A DNA stretch of 64,000 nucleotides, from contig JAJEKV010000064.1 in assembly GCA_021234155.1 (NCBI GenBank), positions 6,450,001-6,514,000 on the forward strand, in the 5' to 3' direction. The position numbers and the translations under genes were made by a program. The notes under the pieces were generated by a model. The model ran no database searches. It worked only from the letters and a program-made list of their open reading frames with translations, and had not been told where the DNA came from. This document shows, piece after piece, positions 46,010 through 56,856 of this stretch (position 1 is the stretch's first letter; each line of letters starts with the position of its first letter). The stretch comes from Isoetes taiwanensis (lineage: Eukaryota; Streptophyta; Lycopodiopsida; Isoetales; Isoetaceae).

Positions 46010-46600
46010 ATCTTCGAAAGTCTGCCTTCTGCCTCTGCCTTCATTTCCTAAAGTTTTCTCATCCTACTCATCGGGCTTTGACTATTTATGTCAAAGGTAT
46101 TAAAGGGAGTTTTCTTCGACTGCTTTTTCAATGAATCTTTGTAAAAGTCTGTAGCAAATGAAGCCCAATTAACAAGGTATTCTTTTTGGTTTGCTAGAGC
46201 TTTGCTTGTATGCTGCCAAGCAAAGCCCTTGCAAACTGTCTTCTAACTTCATTGTTCACCAGTTTCTTCTGATAAACTTTCCTAATTCTGTCCTAAAAGC
46301 GGCTCTAACCTCTTTGATGTTCATTTTCCCATTATTTAATGGGCTGCTCCAAACCTAGAACCAATCTATCTCACTCACATCCTCGGGCTTGAGTTGTTTC
46401 GGCTTTTTTCCATCCGAACACAAGCCACGAAAAGTGGCAAACTCATACTCTGTTCTAGCCACCGGAAGCTGCAACATAAGAAAAACCAACTTAGAATTCA
46501 CTGTTGGTTGCTTCTAACAAAAATCATGTCTTACCTTCTTTAGCATATAATCCATTGCCATACCAAAAAAAGCACTAAGCGCATGATTGAATCAAGCAAG
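46010..46600. other. No gene seen
   Basis: Upstream side of the RING-like gene. No supported coding sequence. Confidence 0.4.
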
Positions 46601-46809
46601 AAGTCAAGGGATAGAACCAAAACTTAGTGCTAGAACGAAGTAAGCAGACCCAATACCAAAATTGGCATAAATTTTTTGGATTCTCGACATCATTTAAGAT
46701 CATATGCAAGGATGATTTCGCGTGCATAACGAGGAACGCCGCAGCCTTTCACTCATACCCATCGCCAGATGAACTGTACGGGCCCGTCGAAGATAGAAAA
46801 GCAGTGCTC

Positions 46810-48388
46810 GAATGAGGTGCTGTAGACGTGCTGGAATTTCACTTTTTTGTACACCACTATTACAAAAAAGACCCAATTATCAGGTAGAAGAGCATTTGGA
46901 AGAGATGTATCAAATTACTACTTCAGTTTACCTAGGCACTCTTTATTTTGGGAAGAGTAAGCGGAAGGGAGGTTCCGGGAATGATCTGTTCATTTTAATG
47001 AAAAAAATAATTGTTGCGTGGACCTCACTAAGATGCTTCAGTTATTGGTTCGTTTCTATGACTTGAAATTGGAAGAGTGTACAGGGAAACTACAAATATG
47101 TTTAAAGTTGGATGAGATGGAACTCATCAAAGGTGAGAAATATGAAAGGGTGTCCTTGACACTAATGAACAGAGCATTGTCGAGTTCTGATGGTGATGAA
47201 GGCAAATTCTCTGTTTAGTCAGAGGATAACACTTAATGGATAGGGATCTTTCGGGTTCCTGAAGAAAATCATGGTGTTCTTTGATGGGTCTTCCAACATA
47301 CACTTATTCCTATTTTGATTGCTGCTCATGGAGTTGGAGAGAAGCTAAACATTCCTGGCGATGGAGATTATGAGGTGGAATGGCATTTAGGTGCTGATTT
47401 GAAGACAATCAAGTGCATGCGCAACATGAAGCATGGATCTGATAAGACTACTCATGCATGCCCATATTGTATATATGCTAGGGTAGATGGGAATGGGAGA
47501 GGAAAGAGCACTTTGGAGTGCTCCCCTGATACTGAACCAACACGAGATAAGGAGGATAAATAATAGACCCGTGTCCTTGAAATTCCTTTGAAGAGAGTGC
47601 ATGTATGCACTCTTCATGCATTTTTAAGAATAGTTGACAAGATGGTTGACATAAGTATTCTTTTTGCCTAGAATAAGTCCCCGCAATTAGCCAGAGAAAG
47701 TTACATGAAAGATGTTGAGAAAGTACTTTCTGATATTGGACTTCATGGTGGTGATTATAAAATACTTCAAGATTCTAAGAGGGAGGTAAGATACCATGCA
47801 AGCTATGGATGGGTGGAGTGAAAGCAAAAAGATTCATACCTTGCACTAAGTAACATAAGAACGGAACCTTGCCATCTGGCAAGTGGGAGGGCTAGAAAGA
47901 CCTCCTGGCAGCTGAAGATGATCGGGCTGCGCGTGGGAGGGCAAAGATTAAGAGGACAACGACATGGAGGAATTTTGGCATTCTTGTGAATTTACTGACA
48001 AAGAAGAAAATGGTAGGTGATAAGTTGGATCTGTTCAAAACAACAGTTGTTTATTTCACTGAGTCATTTATAGATGCATGGGGAGAATGCAATGTTACTC
48101 ATTACATTCATATACTTCAAGCCCATGGTCTTTGGTTTGCAAAGGAGTATGGGTGTTTGGGTATATGGAAAACGCAGGGAATGGAAAAGTCACATAAATA
48201 AACTAAGGATGCTTTTTTTAGATTTACCCAACACCGAGGTGGGTGCAATAACTCATTACAACAAATGTGTAAATGGTTTTACAAGAATTATGTGTAAGCT
48301 TGAAAAGAAGGAAAAGGCAAAACATGCCATGACTTTGGCTAAGGTGCTTAGCAAGAAGGCTCAACAGGATAAAAAGAAGCAGGCATAG
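46810..48388 (+). pseudogene. Second, unrelated transposase-like relic
   Basis: Blocks on the plus strand are LQLLVRFYDLKLEECTGKL (47035), then WHLGADLKTIKCMRNMKHGS followed by THACPYCIYARVDGNGRG (47380-47500). VCTLHAFLRIVDKMVD follows (47605-47650), and then FTESFIDAWGECNVTHYIHI, LQAHG, YGCLGIWKTQGMEKSHK and LEKKEKAKHAMTLAKVL (48050-48385). The combination of an ADLK motif, a C-P-Y-C pair, an LHAFLRI helix and a YGxLGxW..QGMEKSHK segment is what I know from poorly classified DNA-transposon proteins in diverse eukaryotes. Several stops (at 47217, 47561 and 47673) and frame changes show it is decayed. It does not share motifs with the transposases at 42.4 and 58.6 kb. Confidence 0.5.
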
Positions 48389-48549
48389 TACAACTCAAGG
48401 GCAGCTGAGAATTTGAGCGACTAGGATAAGACAAGGGAAGAGATATGTATCTGCGATGTAACTTCCGATGTCGAGTAATACATGTATGATTTGCATTGCA
48501 TTCTATATATTTGTTGTTCACACGACTCAGATCTTAATAATGGTTTTAT

Positions 48550-48742
48550 AGTCGCCACGGTGCGAAGTAGACACTTCCATAAATTGTGGAATATCCAATT
48601 TTGCACCGTGGCGACGGTGCGAAATAAGGCCTCCTTGCGATTGTGGAAGCGGCAATTTCGCACCATAGCCATAGTGCGAAATAGGTGCTCCCTTAAACTG
48701 TGAAGGAGCCAATTTCGCACCGTAGCCATATAGCAAAATAGG
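48550..48742. repeat. Palindromic-repeat cluster A
   Basis: Four units at about 60-bp spacing. The core is TTTCGCACCGTGGC, then GACGGTGCGAAAT, an inverted repeat with about 10-bp arms. Between cores a spacer rich in CTCCC and ATTGTGGAA recurs. The two outer units are more degenerate. Confidence 0.9.
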
Positions 48743-49132
48743 CCCTCCCACTTACACTTATCACTATCACATCAGAAAATGTATATAAATGCATGGAAAT
48801 TCAGTGCTTACATGAAAAATACATGAATCAGTGCATGAAAATTACTCACGTCAGATAATACATGGAAAATACATGAAAGTTATTTAATTATGAAAATTAC
48901 CTATTTACTTACTTAATTACATACTTAGATTTAATGAAAACATAGGTTTAACCTACAATTCCTATTGGAATATCTTCACCTGTGACGCATACATACTATA
49001 GGTTCTGTGTTATGTAGCCACAAGATACGTGTATTCTATGCAATTGTATCCCAGCTGGGGAACCTAGAGAGTAACCACAAAATGTTGAAGTCAAAGGAAC
49101 GGAAGAGGATCTGGCCAATATCCACAAAGGGC

Positions 49133-49561
49133 CTATAATGGTGCTTGTACGATGAATATATAAATTCTGATCTTCTCACAAGATGGAATGACCAGGGATA
49201 TGCACTGATCCAGAGAATGGGCCAAAAAACCACGATAAAGGGCATCCTTCAACTGTTCTGGCCTTTCTTCCAAATCTGAAAGGGGTTCAAGAAGTTCCAA
49301 ATCAGAAAGGGTCAATGTAGCATAAAAAGGACTAATATCAACTACAGGGTGGCAAGAAGTATAGCGGTCGAGAATGAAGTTGATCAGCTGCATTGCGAGC
49401 TCTATGGTTGGACGATGGCGTGACCAGTGCTCCCAAAAGTTGTTAAAAACTTCATCCATAATGCATATATTTCTTGTGATGCATGCTTGCAGGTAGTCCG
49501 GCTCAGCCCAGCAAGGATGTTCTTGAAGAGCTAGCAATTTGCAAAAAAAACCCGTTGACAC
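49133..49561 (-). CDS. Hypothetical protein, 142 codons, within repeat-bounded region
   Basis: An open frame that reads as natural protein (MDEVFNNFWEHWSRHRPTIE; FYATLTLSDLELLEPLSDLE). It is not recognised. It lies between palindromic clusters A and B, downstream of and on the same strand as the H3-like gene, and could be a further exon of the same transcript. Confidence 0.35.
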   Translation of the reverse strand: MSTGFFCKLLALQEHPCWAEPDYLQACITRNICIMDEVFNNFWEHWSRHRPTIELAMQLINFILDRYTSCHPVVDISPFYATLTLSDLELLEPLSDLEERPEQLKDALYRGFLAHSLDQCISLVIPSCEKIRIYIFIVQAPL

Positions 49562-49815
49562 GGAATAGACAAGGAGAAGACTGCAATTAGCCAGGCCGAA
49601 AAGAGGAAGACGGAGAAGGAAACAAGGAAGTTGAAAACAGAGATGTCCATTTGTAGAGAAATTATGTACATACTATGTATATACATTATCTATATATTGT
49701 GCTGCTACAATGCACATCAATAATACTGCTATAGTGCACATCAATAATACTGCTACAGTGCTCTAGCACCTAGTTTCAAATTTGCACAGCAACCGGCCGA
49801 AATAGTATGAGAAAA

Positions 49816-49950
49816 CTTTGCACTGTCGCCATGGTGCGAAATAGAACCTCCCATAAATTGTGGAACCGTCTTTTCGCACCGTGGCCACTGTGTGAAATAG
49901 ACCCTCCCACAGATATATGAATAGTCTATTTCGCATCGTGGCAACGATCC
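49816..49950. repeat. Palindromic-repeat cluster B
   Basis: Three degenerate units of the same repeat as cluster A, for example TTTTCGCACCGTGGCCACTG and ATTTCGCATCGTGGCAACGA. Confidence 0.88.
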
Positions 49951-50100
49951 ACATTAGCCAACCCAATAAGGTTAGAAGAGCCCATCACATCAAGTCAATT
50001 ATATGTATTATAACAAAAGAACTTAAAGTTATGAGCTAATAGAGACAGTAATAGAGAAAGACATATATATTAATTCTGTGATATGGTTACAAAAATCCTC

Positions 50101-50798
50101 CTAATGGAGGCATCCTCGGAAGTACCTTGCTAGGTTATAGTCCCTCTCCTACATAGTGATACGTCCCCTATGCACACAACATTTGACACTGTCCTCGAAA
50201 GGGCTAACTAGATGAGCCTCGGCTGCCTTCTGTAAAATACCTCTACTTGGATTCTGTTTATCTCGTCCTCCACGGACGGAATAATCGGGGTTTTCTCTCT
50301 CCTCTTCTTCCTTTCTTCCTTTCTCTTCTGGTAAATATCCGGCATCTCGAGCTTTACCAGTCTAGCAAAGGCAAGCTTTGGAATCAGAGGCTGAGTGCAT
50401 GCCTGCCAGTACCTGATCTCCTGTAAAGCTTGCATGCCAGGAGCAGCGCCCTTCAACTTCTCAGGGTCCCGATATCTAACATTGGACTCCCCTTCCTTCG
50501 GCTTTCGCTTATTCCCATGCTTGTCCGTCTCCTTGGCTGCATCTCTCTCAGCTTGTCTCCAACTAGGAATTTGTCTTTGATTCCCTATCTGGACATACTT
50601 CTTGGGGGTGTTCTTCTGCTTATGGCGCGGAGTTCTTCCACTAAAACTGGGTTTCAATATATCATCACCCCCATGCCGCTTCTCCAGATCACCCTGCCCA
50701 TGTCCTTTATCCTCCTGATCACCCATGTCTGTATCTCCCCGTCCGGCTCTGTTCCTGTGTGCCCTTTGACTGATCGAATATAACAACACTCTGGTCAT
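50101..50798 (-). pseudogene. Histone-H3-like protein with long basic N-tail, frameshifted
   Basis: From 50798 a basic, Lys/Arg-rich tail leads to PGMQALQEIRYWQACTQPLI at about 50441, then PKLAFARLVK. These align block by block with the alpha-N and alpha-1 helices of histone H3 (PGTVALREIRRYQKST...LPFQRLVRE). About 25 Lys/Glu-rich residues are inserted where H3 has loop 1. After a one-base frameshift at about 50232-50240 the fold continues with LQKAAEAHLVSPFEDSVKCC (alpha-2) and HRGRITM, an in-frame TAG (50149-50151), then ERDYNLARYFRG (alpha-3), ending at TAG 50101-50103. The H3 counterparts are LQEASEAYLVGLFEDTNLC and ARRIRG. No H3-type ARTKQ tail is present. The fold is complete but the copy is dead. 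Whether it derives from CENH3, H3 or a transposon-borne H3 family is undecided. Confidence 0.82.
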
Positions 50799-50896
50799 TT
50801 CCTAACAATGGGTAAGGGATCGGAAAGTGTTGAAAACTCCTTGAATGTGTTTTTGATATCCTGATTCCACTGCAAAAAACTCGGCTCTAATGGCCC

Positions 50897-51564
50897 CTAG
50901 AGCATACTCTGTTTAATCGACCACTGGAGCTGACTCTGCTCCACCATTTGAGCCTGCTTATAGGGATTCTGTGGATTCTCGAGGATGTAATCCAGCTCAT
51001 TACCGATAAATTGGAATGGTCTTTTCTCCACGCCGGACATCGACGTCATGAATTCTCCACGTACGACATTGACGTCGCTCCCGACAGCATCTTCTACTGT
51101 CGCAGCTCCAGGAGTGGGGTAGGGCAGATGGCAAGTCGGATCTACAACTGTGTCCACCTCGACCACAATGCAGTCAGGTGGAACTGGGATGTTGTGGCTG
51201 ACTGAGGTCTCCTTGAAGACCCCCTCTACCATGACATTACCAGCTGACAACAAGAAACCCTTGTAGGAAATGTTGACGGGTTCACAAAGTATTCATCCAC
51301 ACTATTGTTGTCGTGGACGACGCTTCCCAGCTTCTGCTGGAACCCATCGGAAGGACCGTGTCATCCTCGTCCCTGGCCTCCGGGGTTTTGGTTGGAACTG
51401 TAACATGCACTATACTTGAGCCAGTACCTGTGGCGCTGGCACCATTGGTGGCACCAATTGTCAAATGCCTCATTTTGTAGAGTATCGCTAATATGTAGCA
51501 TTATAACAGGGGGTTTTTTTTGTGATTTTATACGTTTTTTGGCATGGTTTTCATATGATTTCAT
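50897..51564 (-). other. Open stretches upstream of the H3-like gene
   Basis: Minus-strand frames at 51473-51282 (Thr/Ser-rich, VHVTVPTKTPEARDEDDTVL) and 51253-50897 (PVPPDCIVVEVDTVVDP; FQFIGNELDYILENPQNPY) look like natural protein in different frames. They could be an N-terminal extension of the H3-like protein or a neighbouring gene of the same element. Not recognised. Confidence 0.35.
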
Positions 51565-51667
51565 GGGCGTATTGCACGAGGCATACTAATCAGTATATCT
51601 AGAGTGCACCAAGTTTTTGCATGCAATTTGTGCAATTTTTGTTTCATGCTCTCAATGGTTAAGATCA

Positions 51668-51731
51668 GAGGGCTTAAAAAAAAGCCCTCTTTTAATCCAA
51701 AAAGATCGAAGGGCTTATAATGAAAGCCCTT
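51668..51731. repeat. Two adjacent small inverted repeats around AGGGCTT/AAGCCCT
   Basis: AGAGGGCTT and AAGCCCTCT flank a short A-run at 51668-51690. A second AGGGCTT...AAAGCCCT pair follows at about 51709-51731. The sequence could form hairpins. Function unknown. Confidence 0.6.
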
Positions 51732-52149
51732 TTTTGTGGAATCGATAATGGCGCCATACCTTCCTGTTTGCATGAGCCTTCCCTTACTTCCCACTTTTCT
51801 TGTCGGGGGCATGGCCCTGCATTGCGCCCTAAATGGGTTTGCCCACTTCCGCCCGGGCCCAAAACGAAGGAAACAGATTATCTTGAAACCTTCCCGGCTA
51901 TGATGGAACAAAAATACATGACGCTTTGAATTGGAGCCGGGTGCTCGGACCGTGTTAGAATAGTTACGGTTGGTCCTCAACATCTTTGGCAATGTTGGTT
52001 CCGCTTTGTAGACTTGCAAAGCAAATTTTGGTGAGATCATGCTTATGCCCTTTATGCTTTGAATGTTTAAGTAGTTTGTGGAAGTATGTTCTAGCATTCC
52101 AATCACATGATCTTTTGCAAATTTCATCCAGTAGCTCGGGTTTTAATGG

Positions 52150-52617
52150 TGGACTTTGAAATTTTTATAAAATCGATGAAGGCCCGGTGCGGTAGTCTGA
52201 ACAACGGGATACTATTGGTATTGGAAGAGATGCTCAGGGGAGAGATCTTGCAATCAACGCTTTTTGCGACTTTATCTTTTGATTTACCATTTCAATTCCT
52301 TCGTGATCATGATATCCATGGTCACACATTCATCTGTCTAGGGAATCTTGTTGGTTTAACAGGAGAAGGCAGGAAGCCTTTTGACATTAGCAACTTTGCT
52401 TCGTCTCTTAGGTGTTCAGTGGGAGCAGGTCTTGTTATTTCAACCAGGATACTCCGCATGGAGGTAGATTGCCCTTAACTTTGTTCAGTCTATATCTTTG
52501 GAGTTCTTTTGACATATATTATTGATATGCGGGTTAACTATTGCAAGAACTTGAGGCATCGGACCCAAGACGAGGATTAAAGAAGGGACACAATTTTGTT
52601 TCTCATTTTCACAATAA
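52150..52617 (+). pseudogene. SAM50-like: SAM50 (Omp85-family) C-terminal gene fragment
   Basis: SAM50 is the beta-barrel assembly protein of the mitochondrial outer membrane. The plus strand reads DTIGIGRDAQGRDLAINAF, then (frame break near 52265) SFDLPFQFLRDHDIHGHTFI, CLGNLVGLT, then ISNFASSLRCSVGAGLVIST and RILRMEV. After an apparent intron whose acceptor has changed to GG it reads VNYCKNLRHRTQDE and GTQFCFSFSQ with a stop at 52615-52617. This follows the order and final strand (ending in FSFS-like residues) of the plant SAM50 barrel. The N-terminal POTRA region and most of the barrel are absent, so it is a fragment, with at least two frame breaks. Confidence 0.72.
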
Positions 52618-52690
52618 GCGGAATCCGGCAGGTATAAACAATTAGTTATCAGCTGCATTTGAAATAAGTGTTGGAATATACCGGTGTTTT

Positions 52691-52984
52691 TTGGAGTTCT
52701 TTATGATAGTTCAGTTATATGGATATGCAGCTTCACTATTAGGCCTCAGACCTGAGCCAGGATTAAGAAAGGCATACAATTTTTGTTGGAATGTCTTTGA
52801 TAAAATGCCCAATAGAAGTATAGTGTCTTGGGGGACAATAGTTACAGAATATGCTCAGCTTGTTGAAGCTGGACCTACAATGCAGTCCCTTCTAGATATG
52901 CAACATGATGGTGTTAAACCAAATGCTATAATTTTTACAATAAACAGGCTACGCCTAGTGGATGAATCCTCAAAAGACTATTGA
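52691..52984 (+). pseudogene. Pentatricopeptide-repeat (PPR) gene fragment
   Basis: Contains AYNFCWNVFDKMPNRSIVSW, GTIVTEYAQLVEAGPTMQSL and LDMQHDGVKPNAIIF. This is about one and a half PPR units of the PLS type (VFDKMPxRxVVSWxxxI...MQxxGVKPNxITF). PPR proteins bind organellar RNA. The fragment is far shorter than any functional PPR gene and lies only 75 bp after the SAM50 fragment. Confidence 0.75.
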
Positions 52985-52999
52985 AGATTCCCAACAGAC

Positions 53000-53920
53000 C
53001 AGGCTTGATACAGGATAGGATCTGTACAAATGGTTTCATTTGCCATGTAGATCCTTTTTATTTTTTCTCCTTTTCGAGATTATCCATGAAAGTTTAATCT
53101 TGCTATCCGGTTATGCCATGTCGCAATTCACATGTTGGGAGGCTGTCCATCATTTTTTACCCTGACCTTGATGGTAACATATGCATATGCATGGACATTA
53201 GAAAGTGAAGGTTACGTATTTGCAGATCTAGGTGTGACTATAGAGAACATTTGGAGGCTTTTCAAAAGATATGTTAACCAATATTTTGTCATACACTCAG
53301 CTCAAACTTAAATATATTCTTGCTATCTTTATATCTGCACAAATTGCATGTTCGTCTTGAAACTAATCCATGTTCTAGCATGAACCATGCCCTCTTATAC
53401 ATGTGTTCAACTAAAATATCCAAGCTTCTTAGTAATTAATATATAGATCCTTAAAGTTTACCTATGTTTGCTTTTGTTAGGGCCCGAAGGGCCCAAAATT
53501 TTTTTTAGTATAACAACCAACACATAACTAGCATTAACATTAATTAACACAAACTATTGGGTCCAACACATTTAAATTAAAATCCCCCTTAAACCCCCTT
53601 TGGTTTGGGTGCATATTCACACGGGGGTGACGTAGGGCAGCGAGAGCCCCTATAATTATGTTTTGCACGTACAAAATCAACACCATATAGTATATTGCCT
53701 GAAATCTTATAGTATTTTGCAAATCTTGTTATACAGTATAACAAATTCTATACATCCATACCCCACAAACGAGGAACTTTGTATACGGTGTAGATTAAGG
53801 AATAAGGGGTGAATATGCTAGGAGCTTTGAATTGGACATCATTCAATGTCTCATACCCTGCTTCAGCTTGCTGCAGGATTATATCAAATGCGTCCTCTGG
53901 AGGGAGAAGATCCATCATAA
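53000..53920. other. No gene seen
   Basis: AT-rich DNA without coding signal or recognisable repeats. Confidence 0.45.
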
Positions 53921-53932
53921 GTCAGAGCCTCA

Positions 53933-54800
53933 TCATTTGTCTGGGAACATTTTATGAAAGTCTATAAGTCCTTCCAGGCCTACAACATGGGCATATATAG
54001 ATCCTAGTATCTCATCCTCTCTCATCCTGGTCATTTGAGATATATCAGGCAGCAATAAGTATGATTTCTTACCTATGTGGATGGGATGTGCTTCTGATAG
54101 ACCCCCAACTAGACAGTTTATGCTCGGGGACCTCTTCTTCCAATGGATCCTCATTCTCTTAATTCTCCAGTAGGAGCTTCTCTTCATCCCTCCACTGGTG
54201 AGGAAGGATGTTCTATCTGAGCGACCTGCACACTTGAAGAAGTCTCTGCAACTTGATTTGTCCTACTGTAAATCATGTATGTGCTTAACATAATCTCTAA
54301 GCTGTAAAAGCTTTCTTTGCCTTCTTGCCTGCACAATTCTGTAGGTAGCCTTTTCAGAGACCTCCTAATCCAATCTTGATCAGGCTTCGGAAACATTTTA
54401 ACAAAAGCCTGTATGCTCATGGAAGGCGATCTAGTAACAAGACATGGTTTCACGTCAGGTCCAGCTCTAAACATGAAGCTATACGAATGCTCCCATATGC
54501 ATCTGTATGTCTGTTACACTCTGCGATTATGTCTACTGTCAAACAAAAGTTATTATATACAGTAGTTGCATCTACTGGCTCTTGTATCTCCTCCTCAAAC
54601 TCTTCTGGGTGCTTCTGATGATAATCCCGTTCTTTCTCAACTATTGTGTCGAACCATGTGCTAAACAACTCCCAGGCCTTATCTGATCTGCTCTTCGCCA
54701 TTCTCGTTGCCCAGCGCCTCACTTTATGATAGTTTCGAAGGGAGCACCTTAGTAACGGCTTGATTTGCGAGAGCGAAAATAACCTAGAACTACGCAACAA
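53933..54800 (-). other. Unrecognised coding-like region between SAM50/PPR fragments and palindromic cluster C
   Basis: Three consecutive minus-strand frames cover 54800-54450, 54474-54184 and 54187-53933. They read AWELFSTWFDTIVEKERDYH and HPEEFEEEIQEP, then FVKMFPKPDQDWIRRSLKRL and PTELCRQEGKESFYSLEIM, then YLLLPDISQMTRMREDEILG. They overlap slightly and differ in frame, as expected of one gene with frameshifts or introns. Not recognised. Same strand as the H3-like gene. Confidence 0.4.
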
Positions 54801-54810
54801 ATAATGGATT

Positions 54811-55010
54811 GATTCGCACCGTGGCTACGATGCGAAAACAACAGTCACATAATTTATGAACTCCATAATTTCGTACCGTGGGTATGGTGCGAAAATAACA
54901 CTTTGATATTATATGTTCGACACTAATTCGCACCGTGGCTACAGTGCGAAAACAACACTTACATAAGTTGTGAACACCACTTATTCACACCGTGGCGACA
55001 CTGATAAAAT
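54811..55010. repeat. Palindromic-repeat cluster C
   Basis: Four units with core ATTCGCACCGTGGCTAC, then TGCGAAAACAAC, at about 55-60 bp spacing. It is the same family as clusters A and B, with a different spacer (ACACTTACATAA...GTGAAC). Confidence 0.88.
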
Positions 55011-55135
55011 CAAACTTTGATAACATTCAAGATAATAAGGGATTTGAACCCAACATACCCAAGAGTTCTTTTATATATTATCAAACACAGAAAGAAGTAT
55101 TGGTGGTAAAGAATCTTTGTCTTATGTAAATCTTC

Positions 55136-56267
55136 TCATCTTTTCCCAACTTTTACACCATTTAATAAAAAATAAAAAACATTCAGATCACATTCTGCCT
55201 CCAGCATTCTTCTAACATCAAATAAGGTCCACTCTGCTTCAACTCTAAAGGTCTTGTATGGCTGACCATCCTTCATTATGTTGATATCTATGACCTCGGA
55301 ATGTGTCCCATCTGCATCATCTGATTCCACAGGAACCCAAATCCACTTAGTTCCTTCCTTGACTCGCCTCCATCTTCTGTACTTGAAGTTGATGTAGAGA
55401 GTTTGTTTTCGAATGCAGTACCTAATTCGTGTGCTCTCCTTCTTTATTCTGCATTCGACATTCTCGGCAGACTCATGCAATCTACTGAACCAACCTTCAC
55501 TAGAAAAGCTTGTCCAAAAATACCTCAGAAGCATTCATTGTATACATCTTGGAAGTCGTCTTTACAACCTCAACATCCTTAAATAATGCAATGAAGATGT
55601 TTATAGTTATATTTACCTTAACATGCCCACAAACTCCACCCTTTTTTCTTAATGCAATCGATATTTCCTGGATCAGCTTCATTTTCGCTAACAAAATTGT
55701 TGTATTATCCAAAGGGTGAGAGTAAAGCTGAGAGAGAGGAGGCAGAGGGAGTTCGACTATCTTGCTTTTTCGGGGATAGTATTCATAGCACCAAAACCAC
55801 ACCCCCTTCTTTCTGAGTTGCACCGCGGTGTGACCTTCAAATAATAAAGAACCGAGATTGTAATAAAACAACGCTCGTTGTGGAGCTCGATGGCTCCAAG
55901 TCCTGCACATCGGGAATACAAAGCCTTGACATCAAATAAAGTAGCAATTGGAGAACTAAAAATTATAGTAAAGAGGAAAATAGTAAATCTACCCACAATT
56001 TGCCTGCAGCTCAGAAAAAGTTTGGCGAGAACTAATCTTCTATTTTGCCATATCAAATGGTGTGTATCCATGTTTAACCTGGATATAGATTTCCTTTTTA
56101 GACTCAAAGCCGATGACTATAGCCCTCCAATGTGCAGAAACATCATTCCTTCTACTTTGCTTGACCCGAAAATCACCCCGAGCAGCAGGCTGGATGGTAA
56201 TGAAGCTACCAATGAAAACATTGAAACATCCCCAATCGTTTTCAATTGTGATTGAACTGATCGCCAC
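55136..56267 (-). other. Unrecognised multi-segment coding-like region
   Basis: Minus-strand segments are 56267-56040 (NDVSAHWRAIVIGFESKKEI; VKHGYTPFDMAK), 55910-55500 (GHTAVQLRKKGVWFWCYEYY) and 55534-55136 (NFKYRRWRRVKEGTKWIWVP; DGQPYKTFRVEAEWTLFDVR; FYFLLNGVKVGKR). The last segment has alternating strands and a C-terminal LLNG that hint at a ubiquitin-like or similar small beta fold, but I do not recognise it. A GC..GT intron-like break separates the segments. It may belong to the same element as the H3-like gene. Confidence 0.4.
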
Positions 56268-56737
56268 CTGAAACCAAAAAAAGGGAGGTTAGAAAAACGT
56301 CAAATGATAAATGACAGCGGTGCTTATGAAGAATACCTAGGCGCAGAGCTTGGGCGAGATGCGAATGTGCTAAGAGAAAGCGCGAGAGAGGAAGACACAG
56401 TTTTTATAGACAAGGGAAAAATACAAATATTCTAGGTAAATCGGTATGGATGGAGTTGCAATTATTCCCCCCCCCCACACACCCACCAAACCTGAAACTC
56501 AAAAAGGTTCAGATCTTGCCGAACCTGCAGATGAATGATACCTGGAACACAGTTCCAGGCCTGGTTTAAAAAATGATGTACATGCCGGATTAGGTATTGG
56601 CTCGATGTTTTCCACGCTGGCATCGAGTCTGGGCCCTTAGCTGATCCTAGGAAACCTCTAATGTACCTTATCGGACTCTTGTGTGTAAGTGGAGCTCGTT
56701 TTTTAGTTATTATTATTGGTGCATAGTTATTATTGCT

Positions 56738-56856
56738 TAAATGTGCTTAATCAGTAGAAAAGGATCTGATAGTTTATTGTTGTATTAAGAGAACTCGCCT
56801 TTATAGAATCTTTTGGACAAGCCTGTAGAGGATATGCTTATGTAGCAAACCATGTT
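56738..56856. repeat. 120-bp dispersed repeat, copy 2
   Basis: Close match to 42261-42380. It is cut on the right by the GGGTAAAAGCATG terminus of the element that starts at 56857. Confidence 0.85.

Noticed and set aside
48421-48751. Open frames running through palindromic cluster A
   Set aside because: The repeated HNRKEALFRTVATV-like peptides simply translate the DNA repeat.
51720-51950. Plastid-derived insertion
   Set aside because: A fragment with PALRPKWVCPLPP briefly looked plastid-like, but I could not tie it to a specific plastid gene, and flanking sequence gave no support.
51561-52127. 188-codon open frame on the minus strand
   Set aside because: No recognisable motif and no support from neighbours. 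Its composition changes along its length and it overlaps the start of the SAM50 fragment on the other strand, so chance openness is likely.
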